Notes under the pieces: generated by a model
Told to the model about the DNA's origin: nothing
The model's database searches: none
The model's input: the letters and a program-made list of their open reading frames with translations, nothing else
Part shown: positions 32,470 through 41,287 of the stretch, piece by piece
How the letters are laid out: every line of letters begins with the position of its first letter
Position numbering within the stretch: position 1 is the first letter of the stretch
Assembly: GCA_002436025.1 (NCBI GenBank)
Contig: DIXM01000002.1
Span: 186,001 to 250,000 of the forward strand
DNA from: a candidate division Hyd24-12 bacterium UBA6080
GTDB taxonomy: Bacteria; Fermentibacterota; Fermentibacteria; Fermentibacterales; JCC-6
Length of the DNA stretch: 64,000 nucleotides
Reading direction: 5' to 3'
Program-made: the position numbers and the translations under genes

Positions 32470-33684
32470 ATGGGCGGGTTTCAAGGCAAGGTATGCATGT
32501 TCCTGTTGCCGGTTCTTCTTTCGACTCAGGTGATTGCCTTTTACAACGGAGAAGTGGTGGCATGGGGCAGGAACAACTGGACCCAGTGCAACGTGCCCGC
32601 ACCGAACGGCAACTTCGTCGAAGTTTCAGCGGGCGAGGCCCACAGTCTTGGACTCAGGGCGGACGGCTCCATCGTGGCATGGGGAAGGAACGACTTTGGC
32701 CAGTGCAACGTACCCGCACCAAACACGGGATTTGTGGCAGTGGCGGCCGGGATGTACCACAGCATCGGTCTCAGACAGAACGGTGTTGTCGTTGCCTGGG
32801 GCGACAACAGCTACGGTCAGTGCAATGTGCCTTATCCCAACAACGGGTATACGGCAGTTGCTGCGGGCTGGAGTTTCACCCTTGGGCTCAGGAGCGACGG
32901 CTCCATTGCCGGCTGGGGAGAGAACTGGTACGGTCAGTACACGGTTCCCGCACCCAATCAGGGCTTTGTATCGGTGACAGCCGGGTACGACCACGGCGCC
33001 GGGCTCAAGGCAGACGGAACGATCGTTGCCTGGGGCAGGAACGACTCCGGCCAGTGCAACATCGTCGCACCCAACCAGGGTTACATCGCGGTCGAAGCCG
33101 GTGCAGACCATACTCTTGGGCTCCGCGACGACGGTTCGGTCGCGGCCTGGGGCAGGAACGACTGCGGCCAGTGCACCGTGCCCGTTCCCAACGTGGACTT
33201 CGTTGATATCGCCGGAGGGAGCTGGCACAGCCTGGGGCTGAAGTCGTACGGTGCGATCGTGGCCTGGGGCAACAACAGTTACGGGCAGCGCAACGTTCCA
33301 TCACCCAACCAGGGCTTCGTTGATCTTGCAGGGGGAGAGTACCACAGCCTCGGTGTGAGGGAATTCACAGCAGTGGAGAGTGAGACCTTTACGGGGGTCA
33401 GCAGCACCGGCCTGACAATAATCGGGATATCTCCGAGCCCGGTCCGTTCATCGGCAACCGTTGCTTACACGTCTCCCGGCACTTCCTCTCTCACCCTCAA
33501 GGTTTTCGACATCACCGGCCGTCTTGTCGATACCGAAGAACTGGGAGAATCCCCGGAGGGTGAACACCTCATCGTCTGGGACGGCAGGGCATCCGGCGGT
33601 TCCGACCTCGCTTCCGGGGTCTACGTTCTCAGCATCAGTGGACGGGATCAGCAGGCTTCCGCCAGGATGGTGCTGCTTCGGTAG
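32470..33684 (+). CDS. Secreted RCC1-like seven-bladed beta-propeller with C-terminal FlgD-like sorting domain
   Basis: A 404-residue exported protein: signal peptide with a basic n-region (MGGFQGKVCMFLLPVLLSTQVIA is its extent, residues 1-23), then seven ~40-residue repeats of the VAWGRND...GQCNVPAPN...V-AG--HSLGLR type. These are RCC1 repeats and would close a seven-bladed ring. A FlgD-like domain follows (about 325-404; LKVFDITGRLV, WDGRASGG, ASGVYVLSISG) and ends in LLR. The GGGGGG tract before ATG 32470 fixes the start. The same C-terminal domain type is found on three other propeller proteins in the window. Ligand unknown; surface or secreted location inferred. Confidence 0.88.
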   Translation: MGGFQGKVCMFLLPVLLSTQVIAFYNGEVVAWGRNNWTQCNVPAPNGNFVEVSAGEAHSLGLRADGSIVAWGRNDFGQCNVPAPNTGFVAVAAGMYHSIGLRQNGVVVAWGDNSYGQCNVPYPNNGYTAVAAGWSFTLGLRSDGSIAGWGENWYGQYTVPAPNQGFVSVTAGYDHGAGLKADGTIVAWGRNDSGQCNIVAPNQGYIAVEAGADHTLGLRDDGSVAAWGRNDCGQCTVPVPNVDFVDIAGGSWHSLGLKSYGAIVAWGNNSYGQRNVPSPNQGFVDLAGGEYHSLGVREFTAVESETFTGVSSTGLTIIGISPSPVRSSATVAYTSPGTSSLTLKVFDITGRLVDTEELGESPEGEHLIVWDGRASGGSDLASGVYVLSISGRDQQASARMVLLR

Positions 33685-33726
33685 TTCGGAACCCGGATCG
33701 CGCTGTATGGAAGGCGCTGACGAGTG

Positions 33727-35100
33727 ATGTTGTACGAAAACCTTCGTGATAGGTTCATCCGGGCGGAGTACCGGCTTTACATCGTCGGGGGCTCCGTCAG
33801 GGACCGGCTTCTTGGGATCCCCCCACGCGGCGACATCGACCTCTCGACCGATGCCCTTCCAGAACAGGTCCGCTCACTGCTCGAGGAAGCAGGGTTCGGT
33901 GTTCTGGACATGGGCATCGAATTCGGGACCCTCACCGCCCGGGACCCCGGAACCGGCGAGATGTGCGAGATAACTACTCTTCGAACGGGCGAGAGGTATT
34001 TCCCCGGTTCCCGGCACCCCAAAGTGACATTCGGTAACGATCTCACCGATGACCTTTCACGCAGGGATTTCACCGTGAACGCCATGGCCCTCGATGAGCA
34101 GGACGCTCTCATAGATCCGCTGGGGGGGGAAAGGGATCTGGGACTGATGCTTCTCCGGACCCCGGGAGACCCCGGCGTATCATTCAGGGAGGACCCGCTC
34201 CGCATCCTCAGGGCGTTCCGGTTCATGGCCACGCTGGGTTTTTCACTCGAGGATGCCACCGCCGACGCTCTTCGCAGTCATGCTTCCGAACTGCGTCACG
34301 TGGCGGCGGAGAGGAAACTGAAGGAGATGAACCTTCTTCTCCAGGCTCCCGGTGCCAACCTGCCCGGCACTCTCGACGCGATGCTGGAGACCGGCGTTCT
34401 TCTTCAACTGCTGCCTGAGCTTTCCGGTCTGGCTGCCCTGAGGGGCGTACCCCAGGGACGGCACCACAACCGGGATGCATGGGAACACACACTGCTGGTC
34501 GTGAGCAACACGCCGCCCGACCCCGTCCTTCGCTGGGCCGCCCTTTTTCACGATTCAGGGAAGGCCGCAGCAGCAACACTTGGAACGGACGGCCAACCCC
34601 ATTTCCACGGCCATGAACGGGCGGGTTCCGAGCTGGCCGCTTTGGCGGCCGAGTCCATGCGTTTCTCCAGGGTGTGGCGCAGGGCAGTCGAGTTCCTTGT
34701 ACTGAACCACATGAGGCCGGTGCTTTACACAGGCGACTGGAGCGACGGCGCCGTTCTAAAGCTTGCTGCTTCAGCGGGTGACAACCTTGAGAAGCTTCTT
34801 GCACTTGCTGAGGCGGATGTCCGGTCGAAGACCCCGGAGACAGTAAGCGAAGGGCTGGGAAGGTTGAACGAACTGAGGGAGCGGCTCAAAAACGCTCCGG
34901 TCGAGAAAGGACTTCTTGCAAAGGGTACGGGCAGGGTTTTGCAGGAGGCTCTGGGACTTTCCGGAAAGCGCCTTTCGGAGGCTGTTGGTAAACTGGAGGA
35001 GGCCGTTCTGTCAGGGGAGCTTGGCTCCCAGCCCGACCCTGAACTGTGCGTCAGGTTTCTTTCGTCCTCATTCGGGGGAACAGGAAGACAAGGGCCATGA
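33727..35100 (+). CDS. CCA-adding enzyme / poly(A) polymerase family nucleotidyltransferase with HD domain
   Basis: A 457-residue protein. The nucleotidyltransferase head shows YIVGGSVRDRLLG, the metal-binding DIDLSTDA, a RRDFTVNAMA motif and the ATP/CTP-selecting EDPLRILRAFRFMA. A C-terminal HD hydrolase domain follows, with HNRDAWEHTLLV and the paired HDSGK. It should maintain tRNA 3' CCA ends; the tRNAs in this window already encode CCA, so repair is the expected role. A poly(A)-adding or A-adding function cannot be excluded. The 3' end overlaps the convergent Gate-domain gene by 50 bases. A GTG at 33724 immediately upstream is an alternative start. Confidence 0.9.
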   Translation: MLYENLRDRFIRAEYRLYIVGGSVRDRLLGIPPRGDIDLSTDALPEQVRSLLEEAGFGVLDMGIEFGTLTARDPGTGEMCEITTLRTGERYFPGSRHPKVTFGNDLTDDLSRRDFTVNAMALDEQDALIDPLGGERDLGLMLLRTPGDPGVSFREDPLRILRAFRFMATLGFSLEDATADALRSHASELRHVAAERKLKEMNLLLQAPGANLPGTLDAMLETGVLLQLLPELSGLAALRGVPQGRHHNRDAWEHTLLVVSNTPPDPVLRWAALFHDSGKAAAATLGTDGQPHFHGHERAGSELAALAAESMRFSRVWRRAVEFLVLNHMRPVLYTGDWSDGAVLKLAASAGDNLEKLLALAEADVRSKTPETVSEGLGRLNELRERLKNAPVEKGLLAKGTGRVLQEALGLSGKRLSEAVGKLEEAVLSGELGSQPDPELCVRFLSSSFGGTGRQGP

Positions 35101-35980
35101 TGCCCCATGAGAGAAGTATGCGCCCCAGCGAGATCATGGGAGTCCAGGCCCCCAGCGTTGCCACAAGGGCAGTGTCTTCCACTATGGCGTGGCACAGGCT
35201 CATGAAGCAAACCGCTGCCGTGACCTGCCGGCGGGGTATGTCGCCCCTGGAAGCGGCGTTTATCACCAGCCCACCGCCGTAGGAGATCCCCAGTACAAGC
35301 CCCACTACGGTGATGGTGGTTGCCTCGGGGCCAATGCCGACAAGCTTGAACGCCGGTCCGAGAAGCCTTTGAAGAAAACGGGTGAAACCCAGTTTCTCAA
35401 GCACGGCAAGGGCCAGAAGGACCACGAATATCACAAGCAGGATGGTTCCCATGGTCTTTGCCAACCCCAGCAGCCAGTCGGTGAACCCGCCCGAACTGGG
35501 AACGCCCCGCCACAGGATGACCGGTCTTCCCGAAAAGGCTTCAACGAACCCCGTGACTTTCAGCAGGATTCCCGCAAGCATGGCAGCGCCCACCCTGAGG
35601 GGTATCACGAGCAGCGGGCTCACTCCCGAGCGGGCGGCAACGGTGACTTCAACGGGCATTGAGTGCGCAAGTAGAAGCATCATGCCAAGGGATGTGACCT
35701 GACCCACGGTGAGGTCGAGATTCCCGGCCATTCCCGCCAGAAGGGCGAGACCGCCGTACATGTTGGTCAGCATGCCCGTGATCCAGACGATGCCGGTCTC
35801 TCCAGGAAGACCGGCGGCGCGCATGACGGGCGCCATCAGCCCGCCCAGGGGCTCGAGAATGCCGAGAAGGGAGACGAGCCTCACAAGGAGCAAAGCGGGG
35901 ACCATGACGCGGAAAAGCACCCACCCGGTTGCAAGGGTGTTCTTCGCCGTGCCTGAAAGGAATCTCAGCGCTTTTTTCAC
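35051..35980 (-). CDS. Nucleoside-recognition (Gate) domain membrane protein, SpmA/SpmB-like
   Basis: A 309-residue protein with about eight transmembrane helices in two related halves. Each half carries a Gate-domain pattern: GIVWITGMLTNMYGGLALLAG in the first and TVVGLVLGISYGGGLVINAASRGDI in the second. Family members include spore maturation proteins and putative transporters whose substrates are mostly unknown. No sporulation genes are nearby. GTG at 35980 is the start; only 22 bases separate it from the divergent gene at 36003, and its 3' end overlaps the CCA-enzyme gene. Confidence 0.8.
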   Translation of the reverse strand: MKKALRFLSGTAKNTLATGWVLFRVMVPALLLVRLVSLLGILEPLGGLMAPVMRAAGLPGETGIVWITGMLTNMYGGLALLAGMAGNLDLTVGQVTSLGMMLLLAHSMPVEVTVAARSGVSPLLVIPLRVGAAMLAGILLKVTGFVEAFSGRPVILWRGVPSSGGFTDWLLGLAKTMGTILLVIFVVLLALAVLEKLGFTRFLQRLLGPAFKLVGIGPEATTITVVGLVLGISYGGGLVINAASRGDIPRRQVTAAVCFMSLCHAIVEDTALVATLGAWTPMISLGRILLSWGIMALVFLFPRMRTKET

Positions 35981-36002
35981 GGGCGAGATATAATGCGGGT
36001 CT

Positions 36003-37319
36003 ATGAAAACGGCACTATCCGGCAGGGTTTTCGTGGATGTTCAGGCCTCGGGGGTCCCCGGCAACGGGGTGCTTCTGGAGGTTGCCTGGGCCGCTGGAGA
36101 GGGGCGTGTTCACTGTTTCACGGTTAGACCCCCCGCAGGGGCCTCTGTTCCGGCCATTGTCCGCACCCTGACCGGCATCACGCCCGACGAATCCTCACGT
36201 GGCATCCCCCTTGCCGAAGCGGCCCACCTGCTCAGGGCAGCGCTTGCATCGGGCATTCTCGTTGCCCACCACGCGCAGTACGAACTGAAGTGGCTCGGGT
36301 GGCTTACGGGAATGCCGCTCACGGATTTCGTGTGCACCAGGGAACTGGCCCGGGGGAAGCTTCCGGGACTTCGGGCATTCGGGCTCAGGGCCGTGGCCGG
36401 CTATCTGGGTTGGCCGCTCCCGGAACTCAGACGCGCCAGGGAGCACGTGGAAGCGACCAGGTTCGTGTGGCTTAACATGCCAATGGCCCCGGAACCTGCC
36501 GGCAGCAGGGTCAAGAGGGAGGAGAGGCTGTCCGCGCCCGATGCACCGGGTGTTTACGAGATGCTTGATTCCAGTGGTGCCGTTCTTTACGTGGGAAAAT
36601 CCCGAAGCATCCGGAAAAGGCTCGCTTCATGGTTCACCGGAAGGCACGGAGGCGGCGCGGGAGAGCTTTCGGCCCGCGCTCACAGTGTGCGCTGGACCGT
36701 CTGCTCATGCGCCTTCACGGCGTCCATGCTGGAAGCCAGGCGGATACTTGAGCTTGACCCCCCATGCAACAGGGCGGGAAGGCCTTCCAGACGACGGTGC
36801 TGCTATCTCGGGGCGGACTGGCGTCTATATGGTGACCCGCCGGAAAGCGGCGCCTTCAGGGGGCCTTTCCCTTCCGAAGCTTCTTTGAAGGGGCTTCTCC
36901 TGGCCCACGGACTTCAGGGGGGCGAAGATGCCGGCGAACTCACAGCTCTCCTGCCCGCCCTCAGGGAACTGTGCCCTGACGGAAACCTCTTCCGTCTTGG
37001 TCTTGTGTGCTTCCGCCGTGAAGAGCCTGAAGAGCCGACAGATATGGACAGGCTGCTTGGCGGCGTGGCTTACGGGGCTTTGCTGGCGAGAAGGGGTGCC
37101 CTGCTGAGGTTTCTTCGGGGCTGCACCGTTCACTGGTCGGGCGGGGATATGCCCGAGCCCCTGGCATGGCCCGACCCCGAAGGGGAACTGAAACTACTCG
37201 GGGCATTCCTTGCCGGGCTGAGGGAATTGGATGCCGATGGCTTGTCACCACGGATCGAAGTCCCGGGGAAACAGAACCTCTCAACCGACCAAATCCATGA
37301 GCTTCTTAGGGTTGTGTGA
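36003..37319 (+). CDS. Degenerate DnaQ-like exonuclease domain fused to an intact GIY-YIG nuclease domain
   Basis: A 438-residue protein. Residues ~8-158 have the DEDD exonuclease fold, but the catalytic positions are altered: motif I reads Asp12-Val-Gln14 rather than Asp-x-Glu, motif II has Tyr93-Glu94, and motif III has Arg143 and His148 where His and Asp are expected. Residues ~178-260 form a UvrC/Cho-type GIY-YIG domain with GVY (183-185), LYVGKS (195-200), Arg204/206 and catalytic Glu244, all apparently intact. The last ~170 residues are unassigned. Active DnaQ-UvrC fusions are known in actinobacteria; this one appears to keep only the UvrC-like nicking activity. A TATAAT lies nine bases before the ATG. 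Confidence 0.82.
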   Translation: MKTALSGRVFVDVQASGVPGNGVLLEVAWAAGEGRVHCFTVRPPAGASVPAIVRTLTGITPDESSRGIPLAEAAHLLRAALASGILVAHHAQYELKWLGWLTGMPLTDFVCTRELARGKLPGLRAFGLRAVAGYLGWPLPELRRAREHVEATRFVWLNMPMAPEPAGSRVKREERLSAPDAPGVYEMLDSSGAVLYVGKSRSIRKRLASWFTGRHGGGAGELSARAHSVRWTVCSCAFTASMLEARRILELDPPCNRAGRPSRRRCCYLGADWRLYGDPPESGAFRGPFPSEASLKGLLLAHGLQGGEDAGELTALLPALRELCPDGNLFRLGLVCFRREEPEEPTDMDRLLGGVAYGALLARRGALLRFLRGCTVHWSGGDMPEPLAWPDPEGELKLLGAFLAGLRELDADGLSPRIEVPGKQNLSTDQIHELLRVV

Positions 37320-37432
37320 TCCCGCCCGAACCACTGTGTGGAAAACACTGTTGAAACATGGTGGACCCATGGTGAAATGCCGTCTGAATGGGAATTCATG
37401 GGGCTGCAACGGTTGTGGATAACTCGGTAAGT
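37320..37432. other. Convergent intergenic region with a perfect DnaA box and a near-match
   Basis: TGTGGATAA at 37414-37422 is the exact complement of the consensus DnaA box TTATCCACA. TGTGGAAAA at 37337-37345 differs from it by one base and lies in a small inverted repeat (GTGT...ACAC). A further short palindrome, CATGG/CCATG, lies around 37357-37373. The region is AT-richer than its flanks and separates two convergent genes, so it contains no promoter for either. A simple terminator with T-run is not evident. Confidence 0.5.
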
Positions 37433-40400
37433 TCAACACTTTTTTGCAAATTGGGCGTTTCCGAAGACCTGCCCGAGAAGGGCTGCCAATTCAACCTGAT
37501 CGGGTGCCCTTTCCGGACTTCCGGACCCCGGGGGAAGTGAAACCCGGATCTCCGCCGGAACCTCCTGAGGGTTCGCTGAAAGGGAATCAACACAAGCCAT
37601 TGCCACGTCGGTCCGGTTCAGCTCCATGCTGATCAGGGCAGCTGCGGCAAGGGTTTCGGGAAGGAACCTTCCTTCTGCCGCTCTGAGTGCCGTGCCCACT
37701 GCACTGAGGGCGAGTTCCGGTTTGCCTGCCAGATGGGCGCAGAGGGCGAGCGTTGAGTGGTGCTTTTCGGGGGATGGCGGTTTGTCCTCGGTGAAAGCAT
37801 CCCTCTCTGCGTTTTCCACGGTCTCGAGTGCCTTCGGCGCCATTCCCGCAGCAGCCATGACCAGGGCCTTGCGACAGAGGGCGTCGTGCCATGCGCGGGT
37901 AGCTCCGATCAACCCGGCAAGGGCCATGCTGTCAGTGAAGTAGCCCAGAGCATCATCAAGATGCCCCCGCTCCGCCTTCAGGTTGCCCAGGCTGTAAAGC
38001 GTCCTGGAAGCCCCGGGTCTGTCCCCGATCTCCCTCTGGATGGAGAGCGCCTTGAGCCAGTGGTCGAGAGCCGTGTCCCCTGCGGGGTCTTCATCCAGTG
38101 TCGCAAGAGCGGCGTGCAGGAAAGCGATCCCCTTTCTGTCTCCCAGCTCCTCCCTTATGGCCAGAGCTTCGCCAAGCAGCTCCATTCCGCTGTTCCTGTC
38201 CAGCAGCCTTCCGAGGTTGACAAGAATGGATGCCAACCTGAACCTGTCACCGGTCGTACGGGCAAGACAAAGGGCTCGCCTCAGGCACTCTACTGCCTTC
38301 TCCCTGTTCCCCAGCGAGTCGTGCACATTTCCCAGATTGCAGAGAATACTGCTCTGAACCCAGGGGTCACTGATCACATCCTTGTGTGACAGGGCCTTTT
38401 CGATCAACCCGGCGGCGCCGGAGTGGTCGCCCCTGTTGTATCTGACTATTCCCAGGATGTTCAGGCTTCTTGCCGCGTCCATGCTGGAGCCCACTGATAC
38501 GGCTATTCCGAGGGCGTTCTCAGCAAGCTTCGAGGCCACATCCAGATCGCCGGTCATGGCATTGAAGACCGCCGCGGAGGTCATCACGGCCGCCAGGGAC
38601 TTTCGGGACCCCGGAGGTGCTTCGGGAGAATCGAAACCCCTGCCGACAAGGGTCGCCAGAACCTCCTCGAACAGGGCCTTGCCCTCCCTCAGACGGCTCC
38701 TGGTCTGGAAGAAGATGGACAGGGCATCGGAGCAGCTTTCCACCAGACTTCCCGAACCCGTCGCCGCAGCTTTCAGGAAACCCTCGCGGATGTTCTCGAT
38801 ATCGTTCTGAATCGCTTCGAGGGCGTTCTGCTGACCTCCCGACTTCAGTAGCGGCAGCAGTTCGGCGCAGAGCGAGGCATAACAGTCCCGATGGTTACGA
38901 ACGAGCCCTTCTGCACCATCGGGATGCGCTTCGATATGCTCACGGGCGAACCCCCTGATGATCCCGTGAAGGGCAAAACGATCCGTACCCGAGCGACGGA
39001 GCAGTGATTTGTCGTGAAGGGCCGCCAGGTCCCTGAGACTTCCGCCGGTGACCCTGCTGAAAGCCTCTGCGGTGAAATCGCCATGGAAGACCGAGGCCCC
39101 GGCAAGCGCCTTCCTGTCACTGTCGTTCAGGAGTTTCCAGGAGTAGTCGAAGGCCTGTCCCAGGGTTCTCTGCCTGGAAGGTACCAGTGGGTCACCGCTT
39201 TCAAGAAGGCCAAGGTCCCTTTTCAACTCTGAAAGCACGACTGAAGGGGGAACCAGCCTCACCCATGATGCCGCGAGTTCAATGCCCAGGGGTGAGCCCT
39301 CGAGCAGTGTGCAGAGCGCCTCGACACTTCGGCGCTGCCCGTCATCGGGAGTGAAGCCCGGCGCAGTCCTTTCCGCGACCTGCATGAACAGCGTGCAGCC
39401 GTCCGAGTCCTCAAAGCTCCGGCATTCCTCTCCGGGCAGTGAGAGGCCCGTCACCTCGTACAGCCACTCTTCCCGAAGGCCCGTCCGGTGACGGGAAGTG
39501 GCAAGAATGCTGGCTTCCCCCGTTCCGGAGAGAATGGATGAGACGATCGGGCCGCAATCGGGCAGATGCTCAATGTTGTCAAGGATGAGAAGGCATTTCA
39601 TGCCCCTCATCCGGGCGAGGAGCTGCTGCATCTCCCCGGACGGGCCGGCAAGTGTGATCCCCATCCTTCGGCAGATCTCGGCGGTTACAGCGCCCTGATC
39701 CCTGACCTGTTCAAGGGGGATGAAGAACACCCCGTCGGTGAAGACCGGGACCAGATCGGCCGCCGCCTGCAACGCAAGCCTTGTCTTGCCTGCGCCTCCC
39801 GGGGCAAGAAGGGTGAGCAGTCGGCATGAATCCCTGGTAAGGATCGTCTTCACCTTGTTCAGGTCGTCGTCCCTTCCCACGAAAGGGGTGTTCTGGAGAG
39901 GCAGGCTTCCCGGTGAGAGCGAAATGGTACGCAGGGGTTTGTGATCGGAATCAGGGGAACCGCTCCAGGCGAGGGTGTAGAGGCGAAGGGGTTCCAGAAG
40001 GTCGGAAAGCATGTGGAGACCGTGGTTCAGAATGTCGGTTCCGGGTGGCACCGTCTCGCTCTTGAGGGCTTCTTCGGTGAAGACGATCTGGCCTCCGGAC
40101 CCGACCGCCATAACACGCGCCGCCCTGTTCACCGAGGTTCCGAAGAAGTCGCCCCCGCGTTCGGTGACGGGTCCTGAATGGACCCCGATCCTTATCGACA
40201 GGCCATCCACCCTGTCCCAGTCTTCCCGGGACAGTGCGCGCTGGATCTCACAGGAGCACTGAAGCGAGCCTCCGTTATGAAAAATGGCCAGGAAGCCGTC
40301 TCCCGTGGTTTTGACCACGGAGCCGCCGAAGGATGCAATGCAGTTCCCGACTATCTCGTCATGGGTTTGCAGGCAGAGGGGCATGAAGTCGGGGTGGGTC

Positions 40401-40450
40401 TGCCACTTCAGTGTTGAGTTTTCCATGTCGGTGAAAAGGAACGCCGGCAT
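37433..40450 (-). CDS. Class III nucleotidyl cyclase - STAND ATPase - TPR signalling protein
   Basis: A 1005-residue multidomain regulator. Residues 1-165 are a class III cyclase domain with metal-binding Asp8 (FTDMENST) and Asp51 (KTTGDG), Lys47 in the purine-selecting position, and transition-state Asn108/Arg112 in GTSVNRAAR. It therefore looks active and adenylate-selective. Residues ~190-480 form an NB-ARC-like STAND ATPase (FVGRDDDL, P-loop APGGAGKT, LLILDNIEHL). The remainder is TPR-like helical repeats, with GNVHDSLGNREKAVECLRRA the clearest. No transmembrane segment. The ATG at 40450 shares one base with the stop of the methyltransferase gene upstream. The architecture is known in mycobacteria; ligand and target here are unknown. 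Confidence 0.88.
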   Translation of the reverse strand: MPAFLFTDMENSTLKWQTHPDFMPLCLQTHDEIVGNCIASFGGSVVKTTGDGFLAIFHNGGSLQCSCEIQRALSREDWDRVDGLSIRIGVHSGPVTERGGDFFGTSVNRAARVMAVGSGGQIVFTEEALKSETVPPGTDILNHGLHMLSDLLEPLRLYTLAWSGSPDSDHKPLRTISLSPGSLPLQNTPFVGRDDDLNKVKTILTRDSCRLLTLLAPGGAGKTRLALQAAADLVPVFTDGVFFIPLEQVRDQGAVTAEICRRMGITLAGPSGEMQQLLARMRGMKCLLILDNIEHLPDCGPIVSSILSGTGEASILATSRHRTGLREEWLYEVTGLSLPGEECRSFEDSDGCTLFMQVAERTAPGFTPDDGQRRSVEALCTLLEGSPLGIELAASWVRLVPPSVVLSELKRDLGLLESGDPLVPSRQRTLGQAFDYSWKLLNDSDRKALAGASVFHGDFTAEAFSRVTGGSLRDLAALHDKSLLRRSGTDRFALHGIIRGFAREHIEAHPDGAEGLVRNHRDCYASLCAELLPLLKSGGQQNALEAIQNDIENIREGFLKAAATGSGSLVESCSDALSIFFQTRSRLREGKALFEEVLATLVGRGFDSPEAPPGSRKSLAAVMTSAAVFNAMTGDLDVASKLAENALGIAVSVGSSMDAARSLNILGIVRYNRGDHSGAAGLIEKALSHKDVISDPWVQSSILCNLGNVHDSLGNREKAVECLRRALCLARTTGDRFRLASILVNLGRLLDRNSGMELLGEALAIREELGDRKGIAFLHAALATLDEDPAGDTALDHWLKALSIQREIGDRPGASRTLYSLGNLKAERGHLDDALGYFTDSMALAGLIGATRAWHDALCRKALVMAAAGMAPKALETVENAERDAFTEDKPPSPEKHHSTLALCAHLAGKPELALSAVGTALRAAEGRFLPETLAAAALISMELNRTDVAMACVDSLSANPQEVPAEIRVSLPPGSGSPERAPDQVELAALLGQVFGNAQFAKKC

Positions 40451-41223
40451 CAGGCCTCCGCCAGGATGACAAGCTCGCCGGCGCCCACCGGCTCACCGTT
40501 GTAGCCGCCATAGACCTCCCTCACCCTGAAACCGGACAGGGCGAGAAGGTGCTCGGCCTCGAAGCGGTAGGTCCAGCGCATCGTGAAGGGCTGCACGAAC
40601 CTTTCCCGGTGGCCGTCGGGTTGGAGGATCAGGTAGATCATCTCGCAGTGGCAGACCTGCGCCGTCCTGTCGATACCGGGCGTGCGGTACCTGACGGTCA
40701 GTTCGCTGCCATCGGGAAGCACGATCGGGGGTTCATCCCCGAACTCGTTCACCCTGCCCCTGTCAGTCAGGATGTCGAGGTCGGGGTCGAAGATGTCAAG
40801 CACGAAAGTGCCCCCCGGGGCAAGATGGCTCCTGACCCGCCCGAGGCACGCCAACTGCTGTTCAGGGGTCGTCAGGTGCTGGAACGGCCTGAAAGGGGTG
40901 ACTATGAGGTCGAACCTGCCGTCGATGGAGAAACTGGTCATGTCGGCCTGAACAAGCCTTGCCCGCTCCCGGATCGAACATGGAAGGGCGGAAACCTTCC
41001 GCCGTGCGACCTCCAGCATGTCAGGGCAAAGGTCGAGCCCTGTGACGGCTGCTCCGGCTTCCAGCATTGGAACCGTCACCCGTCCGGTGCCGCACCCCAG
41101 CTCGAGAACTGGCCCCCTGGAAGAGGCAGCCATTCCGGCGTAAAACCGTATGTCGTCCCTTCCGCCGATGGATTCCACCTGAGCATCGTAGTACCCGGCA
41201 AATCCCATGTAGTAATCAGCCAT
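40450..41223 (-). CDS. Class I SAM-dependent methyltransferase
   Basis: A 257-residue cytoplasmic enzyme with the SAM-binding motif I VLELGCGTGRVT, acidic strand GLDLCPDMLEVARRK, motif II VQADMTSF and a LAPGGTFVLDIFDP strand, followed by a beta-rich C-terminal lid. Small-molecule substrate type cannot be told. It is the first gene of a two-gene operon with the cyclase-STAND-TPR protein (TGATG junction), divergent from tldD. The 64-base divergent gap is short. Confidence 0.88.
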   Translation of the reverse strand: MADYYMGFAGYYDAQVESIGGRDDIRFYAGMAASSRGPVLELGCGTGRVTVPMLEAGAAVTGLDLCPDMLEVARRKVSALPCSIRERARLVQADMTSFSIDGRFDLIVTPFRPFQHLTTPEQQLACLGRVRSHLAPGGTFVLDIFDPDLDILTDRGRVNEFGDEPPIVLPDGSELTVRYRTPGIDRTAQVCHCEMIYLILQPDGHRERFVQPFTMRWTYRFEAEHLLALSGFRVREVYGGYNGEPVGAGELVILAEA

Positions 41224-41226
41224 CTC

Positions 41227-41254
41227 TTGCAGCCCTTCGGCTAATGAATATACT
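41227..41254 (+). promoter_or_regulatory. Putative promoter for tldD-tldE
   Basis: TTGCAG (41227-41232), a 16-base spacer and TATACT (41249-41254) precede the tldD ATG at 41288 by 33 bases, with GGAAGGAAGG as ribosome site between them. The -35 match is weak. Confidence 0.4.
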
Positions 41255-41287
41255 TGTGTCCGGTATCAATACGGAAGGAAGGTCGTC

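Noticed and set aside
32470..33684. CRISPR-like or tandem DNA repeats in the RCC1-like gene
   Set aside because: The ~120-base periodicity is explained by seven coding RCC1 repeats and the units are divergent at the DNA level.
37320..37432. Replication origin at the DnaA box
   Set aside because: Only one perfect and one near box are present, dnaA/dnaN are not nearby and no AT-rich unwinding region is seen.
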